64,000 nucleotides of DNA from Trema orientale (GCA_002914845.1 JXTC01000165.1:432696-496695); one strand, 5' to 3'; counted from the first letter of the stretch, positions 34,870 through 47,749 are shown. The notes: generated from the sequence alone by a model not told the origin. Program-made: numbers and translations.

Positions 34870-35830
34870 AGAAAACATAATGGCTAGGCACTAGGCAGTA
34901 GCTAGCAACAAGTATAAACTTGCAGTATTATTATATCGACTGTGGTACAAAATGAAGCAGAAAACCGCTGAATAAGGCAACTAACTAGTGGAATAACAAA
35001 CTGGTTCATTCTGCTTGTATATCCGGGCGAAGATGATGTTTCGTGTGGGAATGAAGGTGAGGTTTCGATTCTGATCACCTTGGCATCAATACTGCGTAAA
35101 AATATAAAGTTCTTAGGACAAATGAGTCTCAGGATAAGATTATTTAGAGCTTAGAGAGTTTAAAACAGTGAGAGGCATTGTAATTTATTTTTAAGAAGGA
35201 AATTAATAGGAAAGCTGAAGAAATCTATGCTAATTACATATGATTTTGTCTCAGGAGAAAACAGGGGAGAGCTTAGAAAAAAAGTGCAAGGTAAATCCTT
35301 GTTTTGATATAGTGAAATCTATTATTAGGATGATATAAGGCACGCCTTAATGATAGACCATTTTTCAATCTTTCAAGTGATGCAGCTGGAACCGGGCCCT
35401 TGAGGTTATTTCCCTTAATTATTAGCAATTAAGAATACGGTTAATAGTGTGATTTGTCAAAAGAAAGTCCAGAAATAAATCACAAAAATATGACCAATAT
35501 TTTACTTAAAGAACCCTCAAGAATGATAACGCTAAAACTTCAGGCACTGTCCCACTTAAGTTATTGTTGATAAGTACCTGAAATGGACAAACTTTACCAA
35601 ATATTATTGGTAGTAACGAAATTAAGAACCGCTGATATTTTCATTTGGGTTCTGAATGAGTGGCAATACAATGCTTCAGAGTGATGGTGATACTTACAAA
35701 TATCAGCCTTGTTAGATTGGCAATTCAAGAGGATATTTCTCCCTTTAATCCACTTGGGGACAAATTCCTTATTTTATTGTGTAAATATATATTTTCAGTA
35801 ATTAAGAAAGCTATAAGGACAGGATGATAT

Positions 35831-37232
35831 TGTTGGAATTAAAAACGATTTTTACAGCGGAAAATTGGCCTAAGAACATTCAAAATTTTTCTCAAAATAA
35901 TTGACTATAAGAGTGTATAGTATTAATTCATAGTAAATAGGAATGTACAAAGAGAATAGATCTAATACCTTTTGTAGCCTATTAGCGGATCCTAGCTTTT
36001 TTGTCTTCTAAACCATGATCTTCCAATCCAAGGCTCAAGTACAACAGGATGAACGTGTGGGCGTTGCATACAATTTTTTAAACTCACACACTTTAGGCAT
36101 TCGCAATTTTCTCAACACATGATATTGCAAGAATTTGTTCTACACAGAATAGGAAGACTTTCTTCTTTTCTCTCTAGTTTATGGAGACTCTGTAGAAAAT
36201 AATACGTAGTATATTCTTTTTTCTGCTAGGGTTTCCTTTATNNNNNNNNNNNNNNNNNNNNNNNNNNNNNNNNNNNNNNNNNNNNNNNNNNNNNNNNNNN
36301 NNNNNNNNNNNNNNNNNNNNNNNNNNNNNNNNNNNNNNNNNNNNNNNNNNNNNNNNNNNNNNNNNNNNNNNNNNNNNNNNNNNNNNNNNNNNNNNNNNNN
36401 NNNNNNNNNNNNNNNNNNNNNNNNNNNNNNNNNNNNNNNNNNNNNNNNNNNNNNNNNNNNNNNNNNNNNNNNNNNNNNNNNNNNNNNNNNNNNNNNNNNN
36501 NNNNNNNNNNNNNNNNNNNNNNNNNNNNNNNNNNNNNNNNNNNNNNNNNNNNNNNNNNNNNNNNNNNNNNNNNNNNNNNNNNNNNNNNNNNNNNNNNNNN
36601 NNNNNNNNNNNNNNNNNNNNNNNNNNNNNNNNNNNNNNNNNNNNNNNNNNNNNNNNNNNNNNNNNNNNNNNNNNNNNNNNNNNNNNNNNNNNNNNNNNNN
36701 NNNNNNNNNNNNNNNNNNNNNNNNNNNNNNNNNNNNNNNNNNNNNNNNNNNNNNNNNNNNNNNNNNNNNNNNNNNNNNNNNNNNNNNNNNNNNNNNNNNN
36801 NNNNNNNNNNNNNNNNNNNNNNNNNNNNNNNNNNNNNNNNNNNNNNNNNNNNNNNNNNNNNNNNNNNNNNNNNNNNNNNNNNNNNNNNNNNNNNNNNNNN
36901 NNNNNNNNNNNNNNNNNNNNNNNNNNNNNNNNNNNNNNNNNNNNNNNNNNNNNNNNNNNNNNNNNNNNNNNNNNNNNNNNNNNNNNNNNNNNNNNNNNNN
37001 NNNNNNNNNNNNNNNNNNNNNNNNNNNNNNNNNNNNNNNNNNNNNNNNNNNNNNNNNNNNNNNNNNNNNNNNNNNNNNNNNNNNNNNNNNNNNNNNNNNN
37101 NNNNNNNNNNNNNNNNNNNNNNNNNNNNNNNNNNNNNNNNNNNNNNNNNNNNNNNNNNNNNNNNNNNNNNNNNNNNNNNNNNNNNNNNNNNNNNNNNNNN
37201 NNNNNNATACTTTTAGGGCATAAACCCTAACA
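35831..37232 (-). repeat. 3' LTR of copia element (contains gap)
   Basis: 35831-36241 matches 43306-43720 of the other LTR, and 37207-37232 matches 45158-45183. The missing middle is represented by 965 N, but the partner LTR has about 1.44 kb there, so the gap is probably too short. Confidence 0.9.
36242..37206. other. Assembly gap (965 N)
   Basis: Run of N inside the 3' LTR of the copia element, beginning at the point where the partner LTR has a TA-rich microsatellite. Confidence 1.
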
Positions 37233-37243
37233 ATCTCCCACTT
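37233..37243 (-). promoter_or_regulatory. Polypurine tract of copia element
   Basis: The minus strand reads AAGTGGGAGAT directly before the 3' LTR start TGTTAGGG, the usual copia polypurine tract position and wording. Confidence 0.8.
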
Positions 37244-37246
37244 GCC

Positions 37247-40200
37247 CTAAAGTAGGTGAGACATGTCTCTCAATCCTAAACCCTCCAAGTGACTCTCAAA
37301 AATCTTCGCTGGAAGCGCTTTTGTAAAAAGATCAGCAATGTTGTTTTCAGATGCTATCTTCATAACGGCCACGTCTCCTCGATGTACTATCTCTCTAATC
37401 AGATGATACTTCCTCTCTATATGCTTTCCTCTCTTGTAACTTCTTAGTTCTTTTGAATTCGCCACCGCTCTACTATTGTCGCAGTATAAAGTTAGTGGCT
37501 TATCCATATTTGGAACAACTTCCAAACCAGTAAAGAACTTTCTGAGCCAAACTGCTTCTTTAGCCGTTTCACAAGCTGCTATGTATTCTGCTTCCATAGT
37601 AGAATCTTTAATGTTGGATTGTTTAACACTTCTCCAAACAACGGCTCCACCACCAAGAGTGCACACTGACCCAGACGTCGACTTTCGAGTATCTTTGTCT
37701 GATTGAAAATCAGAATCAGTGTAACCAGTAAGAATCAAGTCCTGACTTGAATAAACCAGCATATAATTTCTCGTGATCCTAAGATACTTGAGAATATACC
37801 GCTATCCAGTGATCTAATCCTGGATTTGATTGAAAACGACTGACTATCTCTACAGCGTAGCATATGTCAGGCCTAGTATATAACACGGTGTACATAAGGC
37901 TGCAAACTGTAGATGCATAAGGAACCCGTCTCATATCCTCGTCCTCTTGAGGTGTTTTGGGTCATTGCTCTTTGGAAAGGATAACTCCATGTCGAGAAGG
38001 TAACTGTCTTTTCTTAGAGTTTTGCATCGAAAAACGAATGAATACCTTATCAATATAAAATACTTGGGACAGTGCCAAAAGTCTGTTCTTGCGATTTCGA
38101 ATAATCTGTTACCAAGCATATAACTTGCTTCTCCCAAATCTTTCATTTGGAATTACTCGGCTAGCCATTTCTTTACATTAGATAATATTTCCACATCATT
38201 CCCAATGAGCAAAATATCATCTACATAAAAAACTAGGAAGACCACTTTCTTGTCTTTGATGTACTCGTATACACAAGGTTCATCAACATTTTGATCGAAA
38301 CTATATGACTTGATCATCTCATCAAATCTTAGATTCCATAATCTTGAAGCTTGCTTAAGTCCATAAATGGACCTAGGTAGCTTGCAGACTTTCTGCTCTT
38401 GGCCTTTAGCTATAAAAACTTATGGTTGCACCATATAGATGCTTTCTTCAAGATAGCCATTCAAAAAGGCTGTCTTGGCATCCATTTACCATATTTCATA
38501 GTCTAAACATGTAGCAATGGATAAGAGGATACGTATCGATTTAAGTATGACTACTGGCGAAAAAGTCTCTTCATAATTAACTCCCTCTTTTTGGGTATAA
38601 CCCTTTGCCACTAACCTAGCTTTGAACGTTTCAACTTTTCCATCTACACCTCTTTTTCTTTTATTGATCCATTTACATCCAATGGGCCTAACATCTTCAG
38701 GTGGATCAACAAGTTCCCAGATAAAATTGGAATACATGGATTCCATTTCTTGGTTCATAGCCTCTTACCATTTTTCCTTATCAGAATCTTCCACTGCATG
38801 CTTGTATGTCAATAGGTCATCTTGGCTACTATCGAAAACAGCAACATATGCTTCTCCAACTTCCTTGTAGCGAGCAAGTGGTCTAATAACCCTCCCACTA
38901 TGTCGAGTTGCCAAGGTATTCTGATATGGAATAGTGGTCTCATAATTTATCGTTCAACAACTGTTGTTGGTTGTACTCTGATCTGATCGGAAAGTAATTC
39001 CTTTAGTACAACTTTACTTCCAGGTTTGAAATCTGTCATATAGTCATTTTCAAGAAAAGTGGCATTTGTCGATACAAATACCTTTTTCTCTTGAGGACTA
39101 TAAAACAAATCTCTTCTCGTACCTTTTGGATAACCTACAAATAAACAAACCTCTGTACGTGGTTCTAGCTTCCCAGTCTTTCCTTTTAGTACATGTGCTG
39201 GGCACTCCCATATGCGGATGTGACGTAAACTAGGTCTGCGCCCATTCCATAATTCTAAAGATGTCTTTTGGATAGACTTGGAAGGTATTACATTCAAAAT
39301 ATAAATAGTGGTTTGAAGTACATAACCCCAGAATAAGAGTAGTAGGGAAGAGTAGCTCACCATTGATCTAACCATATCAAGCAACGTTAGATTTCTTCTT
39401 TCTGCAACACCATTCTGTTGTGGTGTTCCAGGTGCTGTGAGTTAGGATAGGATGCCATTCTCCATAAACTGATCCTTGAATTCATTATTAAGGTATTCAC
39501 CTCCTCGATCTGATCAAAGAGTTTTTAATGACTTACCTAATTGCTTTTCAGCTTCTGCTGTGAATTCTTTGAATTTTTCAAAGGTTTCAGATTTTCTTTG
39601 CATTAGGTACACGTGTCCATATCGTGAATAATCATCAATAAATGTGACAAAATATTCGTAACCGCCTCTTGCTTGTACATTCAATAGACTACATACATCG
39701 CTTTGTGTAAGCTCAAGGGGTTTTTTGGCCCTTTCGCCCTTTGCTGAGAAAGGTCTCTTAGTCATTTTTCCTTCTAGACAAAATTCACAAACTGGTAGAG
39801 TATCAACTTTTAGCTCTCTTAAAGGACCATCCTTTACAAGTCTGCTTATCCTATCTAAATTGACATGCCCTAACCTACGGTGCCAAAGATATGTATCGTC
39901 GTCATGAGAAACTTTTTGCTTTTTAGGTTTGAGATGTTCTACTTTAAACATTTTAGTATTAAGTAATGAATGTTCGTCCGGCCTTAATATGTAAAGTCTA
40001 TTCTCTATTTTTGTAGAACAAATGTTTAAACCATTTCCAGAAATAATAATCTCATTATTAAGAAAAGAAAGGTCTTAATAATGAGATTGGTTCTTTGGCC
40101 CTTTCGCCCTTTGCTGAGAAAGATCTCTTAGTCATTTTTCCTTTTAGATAAGATTCACAAACTGGTAGAGTGCCAACTTTTAGCTCTCTTAAAGGACCAT

Positions 40201-41516
40201 CCTTTACAAGTCTGCTTATCCTATCTAAATTGATATGCCCTAACCTAAGGTGCCAAAGATATGTATCGTCGTCATGAGAAATTTTTTACTTTTTAGGTTT
40301 GGGATGTTCTGATTTAAATATTTCGGTATTAAGCAATGATTGTTCTTCCGGCCTTAACATGTAAAGTCCATTCTCTATTTTTGCAAAACAAATGTTTAAA
40401 CCATTTCTAGAAATAATAATCTCATTATTAAGAAAAGAAACTCCAAACATTTGTCAAATAGTCTTGAAATAGAAATCAAATTCCTACGAAAATCAGGAAT
40501 AAAATAAATATTGTTCAATAACCAAAATTTATTCTTAAAATGAAGATGGACGACTCCCACTGCTTTTGCCGAAACTTTGGCTCCATTGCCTACTCTCATT
40601 GTGAATTTCCCGTCAGCAAGCTTCCTTGAAGAACTAAGCATCTGAAAAGAAGAACAAACATGATTAGTGGCTCCTGAATCAACTATCCAGAGAGATATAT
40701 CAAATAAATCTTCTTCCGCTAAACAAGCTTCTAAAACAAGTAAATCATATTTACCTTTCTTCTTTTCTTCCAATTTGGAGATATACTTATTACAGTTTCT
40801 CTTCCAATACCCTTCAACTCCGCAGTGAAAACGTTTTCCCTTAGGCTTTTTGTCCTTAGAGTTGTTCTTCTTGGTACTCGTGTTGCCCTTCTTGCTCTTT
40901 TTAGGTTTAGACCCAGAGGCACCCTTGTTCTTCCTCTTCTTATTTTTGTTAGAGGTAGAGGGATTTTCTTCTGCAACATTTGCTTCAGCAACAGTTGCTG
41001 AACCATCTTTACCTTTATCTTTTGATATCAATTCGAAGGTTTGCAGTTCATTGAGCAGTTGAGTCATCGTATAATTCAACTTGTTCATAACATAGTTGCT
41101 CTTGAACTGAAGAAAATCAGGTGAGAGTGATTCCAGAATCATACTCACGTGGGTGCGATCATCATCGTAGCCCCGTGAACTTCAGCCTCTCCAAAGTAAT
41201 TGATCATGTTCAAAACATGATCCCTTACTGGAGTTCCTCTCTTCATCTTCGCATTCATAGCCTTTTTAATGGCGTCATGGTGAGATTGATCAGATTGTTA
41301 TCCAAACATGGCCTGGAGGGACTCCATTATCTCATAAGCGGTCTCCATCTTTTTGTGATTAACTCTAAGCACGTCGGTCATGCCTGCTAACATGTAGCAG
41401 AGAGCTTTATTATTGGCATGAGTCCATTTTTCATAGTTTTCTCGTACAACACGAGTAGCATTAGCGGCGGGTTATGGAGGAAGTAAAGCGATAATGGGAT
41501 TCGAGGTTGACATATT
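37247..41516 (-). pseudogene. Copia gag-pol, all domains present but broken
   Basis: Right to left: gag starting MSTSNPIIALL (41516) with in-frame stops near 41475 and 41300 and a frameshift near 41165; a damaged zinc knuckle (FHCGVEGYWKRNC, about 40830: first Cys reads Arg, His reads Tyr); protease IVDSGATNHVC (about 40680); GAG-pre-integrase present twice in tandem; integrase (WHRRLGHV, FIDDYSRYGHVY, then VIPSKSIQKT, 39880-38950) with stops near 39515 and 39440; reverse transcriptase (38758-37950) with FYVDDILLIGND intact near 38215; RNase H (37762-37247) with TDSDF, EAEYIA and CDNSRAV. Stops also fall near 38485, 38430 and 38150. It cannot make a full polyprotein. Confidence 0.93.
39720..40440 (-). 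repeat. Tandem duplication (about 350 bp) inside copia pol
   Basis: 39720-40072 and 40092-40440 are the same sequence with scattered substitutions, from the GGCCCTTTCGCCC side to the TTATTAAGAAAAGAAA side. The unit covers the GAG-pre-integrase domain and its upstream linker, so the element carries this domain twice; the right copy is more altered. Confidence 0.85.
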
Positions 41517-43289
41517 TGCTGAAATTAAATAAATAAAATAACATTCAACATATTTGAAAATAAATATCACACAGAATTTGGAATAGTAAACGTGATGCAT
41601 GATGCATGTAAGTAAACACATAAACTTATTTACTAATTCCACGGTAATTCAATTTTCTCTAATTAGGTACCGTCGTAGGATAGGTCACATAATTATTAAT
41701 TGAATTGAGACATTCTCAATTAATAAATAAAACATCAAAATATCTCATATTTTCTTTTATTTATTAACTACCGTTTTATGGTCAGGATACTATTAATAGT
41801 TTAATTGTATCCTCATGAGTGTGACCCATTATTTCAGATTTTAGCAACTTAACTCAAAATTGCTGTCTTAGGGTAGGTCAATTTTGAAATACTTTCTAAA
41901 ATCCTATCTCTTGGAAATTAAACGTTGTTATTAATTTAAATGAATACCCTCTGTAGGGAGGACAAAATCTAAGTGTCTCTAGACACCAATTAAATCTCAC
42001 GGTGCTTAATTAATAATAGAGACCATGGGATACATTATCATATACCCCTCTCCCACTCATTATTTTAAAATCTTATGTATTTTTACTAATAAACATCTAA
42101 TATTTTATTTAACCTAGTTATTATATCTAATGTAATTTTCTAGGTTAATCTATTAGTCCAATCTTATTTGTGCTAAATAAATTACTAGATTTTCTAAAAA
42201 TCTAAATTTATTATTATAGGAATAATTTAGCTAATCTAATTAATCTAATTAATAAGGATAGCCTAAATTAAATAATTGTGATATTACCAAAATTTAACTA
42301 TTAAATTTAAATCACATTATTCAATTTTTTATTCCTATATAATTATTTAATCGAATTAAATTAGTCATATTCTAATTAAACTATTTTAGCATGAATATAA
42401 TATGTATGTGTGACATTCATAAATAACTATGAGTAGGTATAATGAATGGCATATTATAATGCATGGTTATGTTATACATATTATATATAATATAACAATA
42501 AAATAAAATAATAATAATTTTTGGTCGGGTCCCTTAGGAATTACAACCCAATAAAATAATAAAATTACAAAGAGTCAAAGGCACGCAGGTCCGAAAGATA
42601 TCCGCTGGTCTTCTTGAGCCTCCTTTCTTCTTTTGGTATTTTTACAAATCATATTAGTAAAAATGTGGTATTTCTGTAAATATTTTCATAAAACTAGCCT
42701 ATCCCATATAATTATCAAATAATCAATTTTTGGGCCTGGGCCCATTTGTTTTATTTTTCTTTTTTTTAAAGGCAAGCATATATATATATATAATATATAT
42801 TAATTTATATATATACATATATCACATATATTTATATATATATTATTAAAAAAAAATGTAAATAGTAACTTCCTTTTTTTTTTTTGTTGTTTACTTATAC
42901 ATACATATAAATATATATAACGTTATTTTGGTATATATATATCATATATTAATATATATATTATATTTAAAAAAAAAATTTTTTTGTGAGGTCTTTAGAG
43001 TGTCGTGTCGGCTCCAAGCGGAAACATCTCCAGCATCTTCTTTGTACATTACAAGGAAAAAGAAAGAAAAATACAACAAAGACTATACCTCAAAATCAGG
43101 GTTTATATCTTTTGATCTAATCAAAATAAATTGCAAAAATTTAAAACCTAAGGAACCATATAATTAACGACCAAATATCAACCATATATCCATCATATGA
43201 TGACTCATCCATTCATCATTAAATACATATAAAAAATAATGCAATACCCACTCATGCATACAAATAATTAATACTATATACTCATATAA
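41517..43289 (-). other. Long 5' leader of copia element
   Basis: About 1.77 kb between primer-binding site and gag start, with no coding sequence recognised. It has (TA)-rich runs near 42780-42960. Such a long leader is unusual for copia elements and may include older insertions. Confidence 0.55.
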
Positions 43290-43303
43290 CCGCTTTGGTA
43301 CCA
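43290..43303 (-). promoter_or_regulatory. Primer-binding site of copia element
   Basis: The minus strand reads TGGTACCAAAGCGG two bases inside the 5' LTR, a diverged form of the initiator tRNA-Met site TGGTATCAGAGC. Confidence 0.75.
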
Positions 43304-43305
43304 AT

Positions 43306-43775
43306 TGTTGGAATTAAAAATGATTTTCGCAGCGGAAGATTGGCCCAGGAACATTCAAAAATTTCCTCAAAATAATTGACTATATGAGTGCATAGTATTA
43401 ATTCATAGCAAATAGGAATATACAAAGAGAATAGATCTAATACCTCCTGTAGCCTATCAGCGGATCCTAGCTTTTTTATCTTCCAAACCACGATTTTCTA
43501 ATCCAAGCCTCAAGCACAACTGGATGAACGTGTGGGCATTGCATACAATCTTAAACTCACATACTTTAGGCACTTATATTACAATTTTCTCAACACATGA
43601 GATTGCAAGAATTTGTTCTACAGAGAATAGAAAGATTCTCTTCTTTTCTCTCTAGTTTATGGAGGCTCTGTAGAAAATAATACGCATTATATTCTTTTTT
43701 CTGCGAGGGTTTCCTTTATATATATATATATTTATTAAACTATTTAATAAAAAAATTAATTATATTAGTCAAATT

Positions 43776-43822
<47 letters not shown>

Positions 43823-45183
43823 ATAAACGAAACCTTATTTTTTTTGGAACTTACCGTAGCTTTGATTTAAGAAATGTAAAGTATATATATTTACATATAT
43901 ATATAAATTAATTAATCTAATTAATTAATATATATATAAATTAATTAATCTATTTAATTAATATATATATCTAAGTAAGAAAAATTCAGTCAGTTTCCCA
44001 ATTTTTATTTATCTAATTATCTGATAATTAGATATTTTTAAATTCAAAATTTAAACAAATTGAGAAACTTATCTCTCTATAAATTTAAATTAATTAATTT
44101 AAAATTAATTAGTTAATTAGATTAATTATTAATTATTGTAGATAAATAATTTATCTAGATAAAGTATGCAGTAACGAAAATAATGTAATATCCAGTACAG
44201 TATTTGTAAGATGTGGAATTGGGGACCTATGGACCTATAATTCAAGCTCTAATAAATTATGACAATTAATTAAACTCTTTAATTAAGTTGTCTAATTTAT
44301 TAATTCTAGTATTACTCCACTAAAAATCTGGAATTGTACTCTTGAAATTACAGAATTAATTTACTCAGAAAACAATGAGTACTCCATCAATTTAATCATT
44401 ACATGTAGTTCCAATCCTCCATAGATAATTCATAATTAGAGCTAGGTCATGTTCCATTTACCTCTCTAATTACATCTTTATGATTCTCTAATGAACAATT
44501 AATTTATAAATCTATTATAAATTGAGTACTCAAACTGTTCAAGTCCTGAATCAATACACAAGGGAATCATCTTTCTAGCTTCATAATGGAAGGAATGGAT
44601 TCCATATCTGTAAGCTACATTCCCAGCTACTCATCTCATCATACTCCCAAGATACAAGTATTTCGATATGTTTAAAAAACAAACCTTTAACAAGTATATC
44701 AAAGAACATAATGTTATAAATAGGAGTCTATAACTACTCAGGATTAAGATTGATCTACATATGATCATCTAGTGACATTATTTGAACTCTCAACAGTTAA
44801 CGGAATTTATGTGAGATTCAAATCATGTCTGGTCCAGTCCTATATAATCGAATTATATAAAGTACTTCTATTGTGATGTCAACACATCAATAGTCCGGAT
44901 AAGACTATTATATTCTCAATATTAATGGACCGTACTAATAATATTTAATTAAAGATCCCAAACTGTAATTAATTATTACGGACTATATTTAGTTTATTAT
45001 CCATAAATTTAATCCTCATGTATATAACACTTATATACTAAATTTATGGTCACATAAATAAACTAGGAATTTTTTGATGTTTAAAGACATACCAATTATG
45101 CACAAAGTCGAATAGAAAAATTTTATTTTATTAATTCAGCAAATATCCAAAATATACATACTTTTAGGTCATAAACCCTAACA
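43306..45183 (-). repeat. 5' LTR of copia element (1878 bp)
   Basis: Complete LTR, ends TGTTAGGG (at 45183, minus) and CCAACA (at 43306). Contains a (TA)n microsatellite at 43779-43820 and shorter AT repeats. Confidence 0.92.
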
Positions 45184-45357
45184 GATATAATATTAAGCAT
45201 TTCTTTTTTCTTTTTATTTTTTATTTTATTTTTTTAAAAACGTCCAATTAAGGACATTTAAAGATATAATTAGAGGTGGGTATTTGTCGCTTTAACTGTA
45301 ATTAAGACCATCCCACGGGTAATTCTTGTGGGCACAAGGACCCCCTTGCCAATTTCT

Positions 45358-46553
45358 TGTTGGAAAAATAGTTTGGAAAACCATTGTTAATAGCTATTTT
45401 GAGATATGAAAATGAGTACGATATACTTCGTGTTAGTGGACACTCTTCATTGTATCGTGTTCTCCTCCGCGAATACATCGAAGTGATATATTCATATACT
45501 TAAAATGGAGATTGGATGAATAAGAAATTGTCACTCAAAGTGAACTAAATGAGAAGGAATAAGAGTGAGAATTTGCTAAAGTCCCACATGAAAAAGGAGC
45601 ACAAACTAAGAAGTGTATATATAGAGTTGCTTTACTTTTAGTTAGTATTTTAGTAAGCTGAGAGACTCTCTCTTGCGCCTACACGTAAGGGGAGTGCAAA
45701 TCACGGATCGGCCCAACATGCACTTGTATGCGCCTGCATATCTTGTGGGCACGTATGCCTGAATCGAAAAAGCTCAATATGTGTTAGGCTTAATTTTGCT
45801 CCTTCAATATTTTATTTTTTCCTTTTCTCGAAACCCAACTGAAGAAGATTTTGGAACCTGTAACTCCAGAATTCATTGGAACTTTATTTGGTAGCTCAAA
45901 AATATATGTAACAACCAATTTTCAAGATCATTCAGTTTTTGAAACAGCCAAAAAATGTTTGGCTTTACTAGAAAATTATCAAAAATATTTTTGACATTGT
46001 GGTCAGGATTTATGGCTGACTCTCCCCCTAGTTTTGTAAAAAGAGACCATCTTCTTCTCATTTCTACACACCATAAACATTCTCTTCTCTTCTCTTTCTT
46101 ATAGTTGCTCCGTGGCGGTTAACAGAAGTTAGTTGGTAGTTATGAAAGTCTAGAGTGATCAAGTCTGCGGTCTTTTGGTGTGGTTAAACTCTCTAATTCA
46201 ATTTTGTGTCATTCCAGTGATAGAATTTGGACACAGCTCAGTTCGTTGGGACTAGCAAGATTGGTGCAATTTTGCTATTCGTAAGTCATTTTATCTTAGG
46301 AAACAGATACAGTTGGCATATCTTTTAGCACCCAGGTGAGGAAGCATAATTGTTTTAAAAAAATTATGTTTTTACACAAAACTCGATTTGATTTCCTTAA
46401 ACATCTTTATTATTTTGATTATTATTATCATGATTGTTATTTTCCTGATAATTGTAGTGAATTAATTCTGCTTTATTTTGCTATACTATATATTGTTGTT
46501 TTTATAGCACTTACTTTTCTAGATTTATTATTGTTTGCAATAATGTTCTAACA
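45358..46553 (+). mobile_element. Solo LTR (1196 bp) in receptor pseudogene C exon
   Basis: Begins TGTTGGAAAAAT and ends GTTCTAACA. The flanks TTTCT (45353-45357) and ATTCT (46554-46558) form a target duplication with one mismatch, and the WQGDPC exon homology resumes on each side. A promoter-like block has GTCCCACATGA at 45581-45591 and TATATATAG at 45616-45624. The open frames at 45873-46061 and 46336-46551 are chance. No internal retroelement sequence. Confidence 0.78.
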
Positions 46554-46610
46554 ATTCTTTTCACTTCATAATCTTGACTTGATATTCAATATAGCATCAA
46601 CTGAAATAGA

Positions 46611-47749
46611 TAGGCAATACAAGAAGAGAAAAAACAATCAGGATAGAGCGGGGATTTTGTACTTGTTACCTACGGCAATTTTGTTTTTAGCTGAAATATT
46701 CTATTTATGACGTAAAAGTGTCAGAAAAGAGTATGTCAAACGTAGATTAAAAAAAGGAAAGAAAAAAATGTTTCCCGGAAAATACGGTACTTATGATAAT
46801 TTATTAATGCTGCTAAGTATACCAGTACAGAAGACACGATGATTTTTTTTTTTTTTTTTTTGGGTGTGTGTGCAAACAGAAGACACGATGTGTTATATGC
46901 TTCGCAACTTGTCTAGTAGTTGACGAATATCGTCTTTCGGATAACGCATAGATCAATGAATATTACGGAAACAATGTTGTTGGCAAGCGGGCCTCTTATG
47001 ATTTGCAGTCTTCTCCTCAATCTATATTGGTTGGGACTGTGCAGAAGATTGTATTTCTAGCTAGCTAGAATAGTTTATAGCAACTTGAATGTTTTACCTT
47101 ACTAATAATTTAGCGAAATGTACTCTTCGGTACTATATATTACTAAAATAAATTAATTACGTGCAAAAGTTAATTTCTCTAATTCTCGTATCATTATTCA
47201 GGGTGATTGACATATATATAGGGACGGAGCTATTAGCCCCTACTGGACTTTGAGAAATTTATAAAATAAAATTTTATAAGAAACTTTTATAGAGGAAATT
47301 TGATTTTTTAATAAAGTTTAAAAAAAATGGAAAAATTCAGGAATTTTAGTTCTTTTGAAAAATCCCAAAACTATTTAAAACACTAACACTTTTAAAATAT
47401 TTATAAAAATATCACATTTCACTAATTGGTGAGGCACTTGAGGTAATTGGTCAAGTTATTTCAGGTAATCGGACTAGTTATTTCAAGTGACTCTTGCTTG
47501 CTCTAAATAGCTTGATTGGTTACTTCAAATACCTTTAAAAAAATCAATTTTTAAGAATTGGTATTATTCTAAATATTATTAAAGATTAAAGAGTGTTATT
47601 TTTGTAAAATAATCCATAATTTCTCAAATATTTTCAGTTTATTCGAGATCTTTCAATTTTTAGACGGTGTGGATTTATGTAAAGCCTAAATTTGTAAGAG
47701 CTTATGTCAAAGTTCTTAGGGGAAATTAGACATTATACGGTAATTTAGA
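46611..47749. other. Unassigned sequence right of receptor pseudogene C
   Basis: AT-rich; the malectin exons that should lie here are not recognised. A T homopolymer tract occurs near 46843-46860. No gene seen. Confidence 0.45.

Larger units (their letters stand above)
35831..45183 (-). mobile_element. Complete Ty1/copia element, 9353 bp with gap, GATAT target duplication
   Basis: GATAT flanks it at 35826-35830 and 45184-45188. In element orientation (minus) it has a 5' LTR (45183-43306), primer-binding site, gag-pol, purine tract and 3' LTR (37232-35831). LTR ends are TGTTAGGGTTTATG and TTTAATTCCAACA. By eye the two LTRs differ at about 11 of the first 110 aligned bases, 9 of them transitions, so the insertion is old. 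The open frames are broken. It lies in an intron of receptor pseudogene C. Confidence 0.93.
34870..46610 (-). pseudogene. Malectin/LRR receptor kinase pseudogene, copy C (kinase-less, TE-split)
   Basis: Pieces matching the intact receptor gene, right to left: start of the WQGDPC exon at about 46605-46554 and its continuation 45357-45290 (RNWQGGPCAHKNY, WDGL), split by a solo LTR; then a complete copia element in the intron; LRR exons at about 35760-35695, 35580-35515 and 35425-35370; and the exon before the membrane at about 35095-34985 (SIDAKVIRIETSPSFPHE). From NQFVIPL on it leaves the intact gene and follows pseudogene A instead, including CATAATGGCTAG and AGCAACAAGTATAAA in the 3' flank. 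No malectin exons lie to the right and no kinase to the left. The LRR exons carry deletions. Confidence 0.78.

Noticed and set aside
43779-43820. TA-rich run as an origin or special structure
   Set aside because: Plain (TA)n microsatellite inside the copia LTR.
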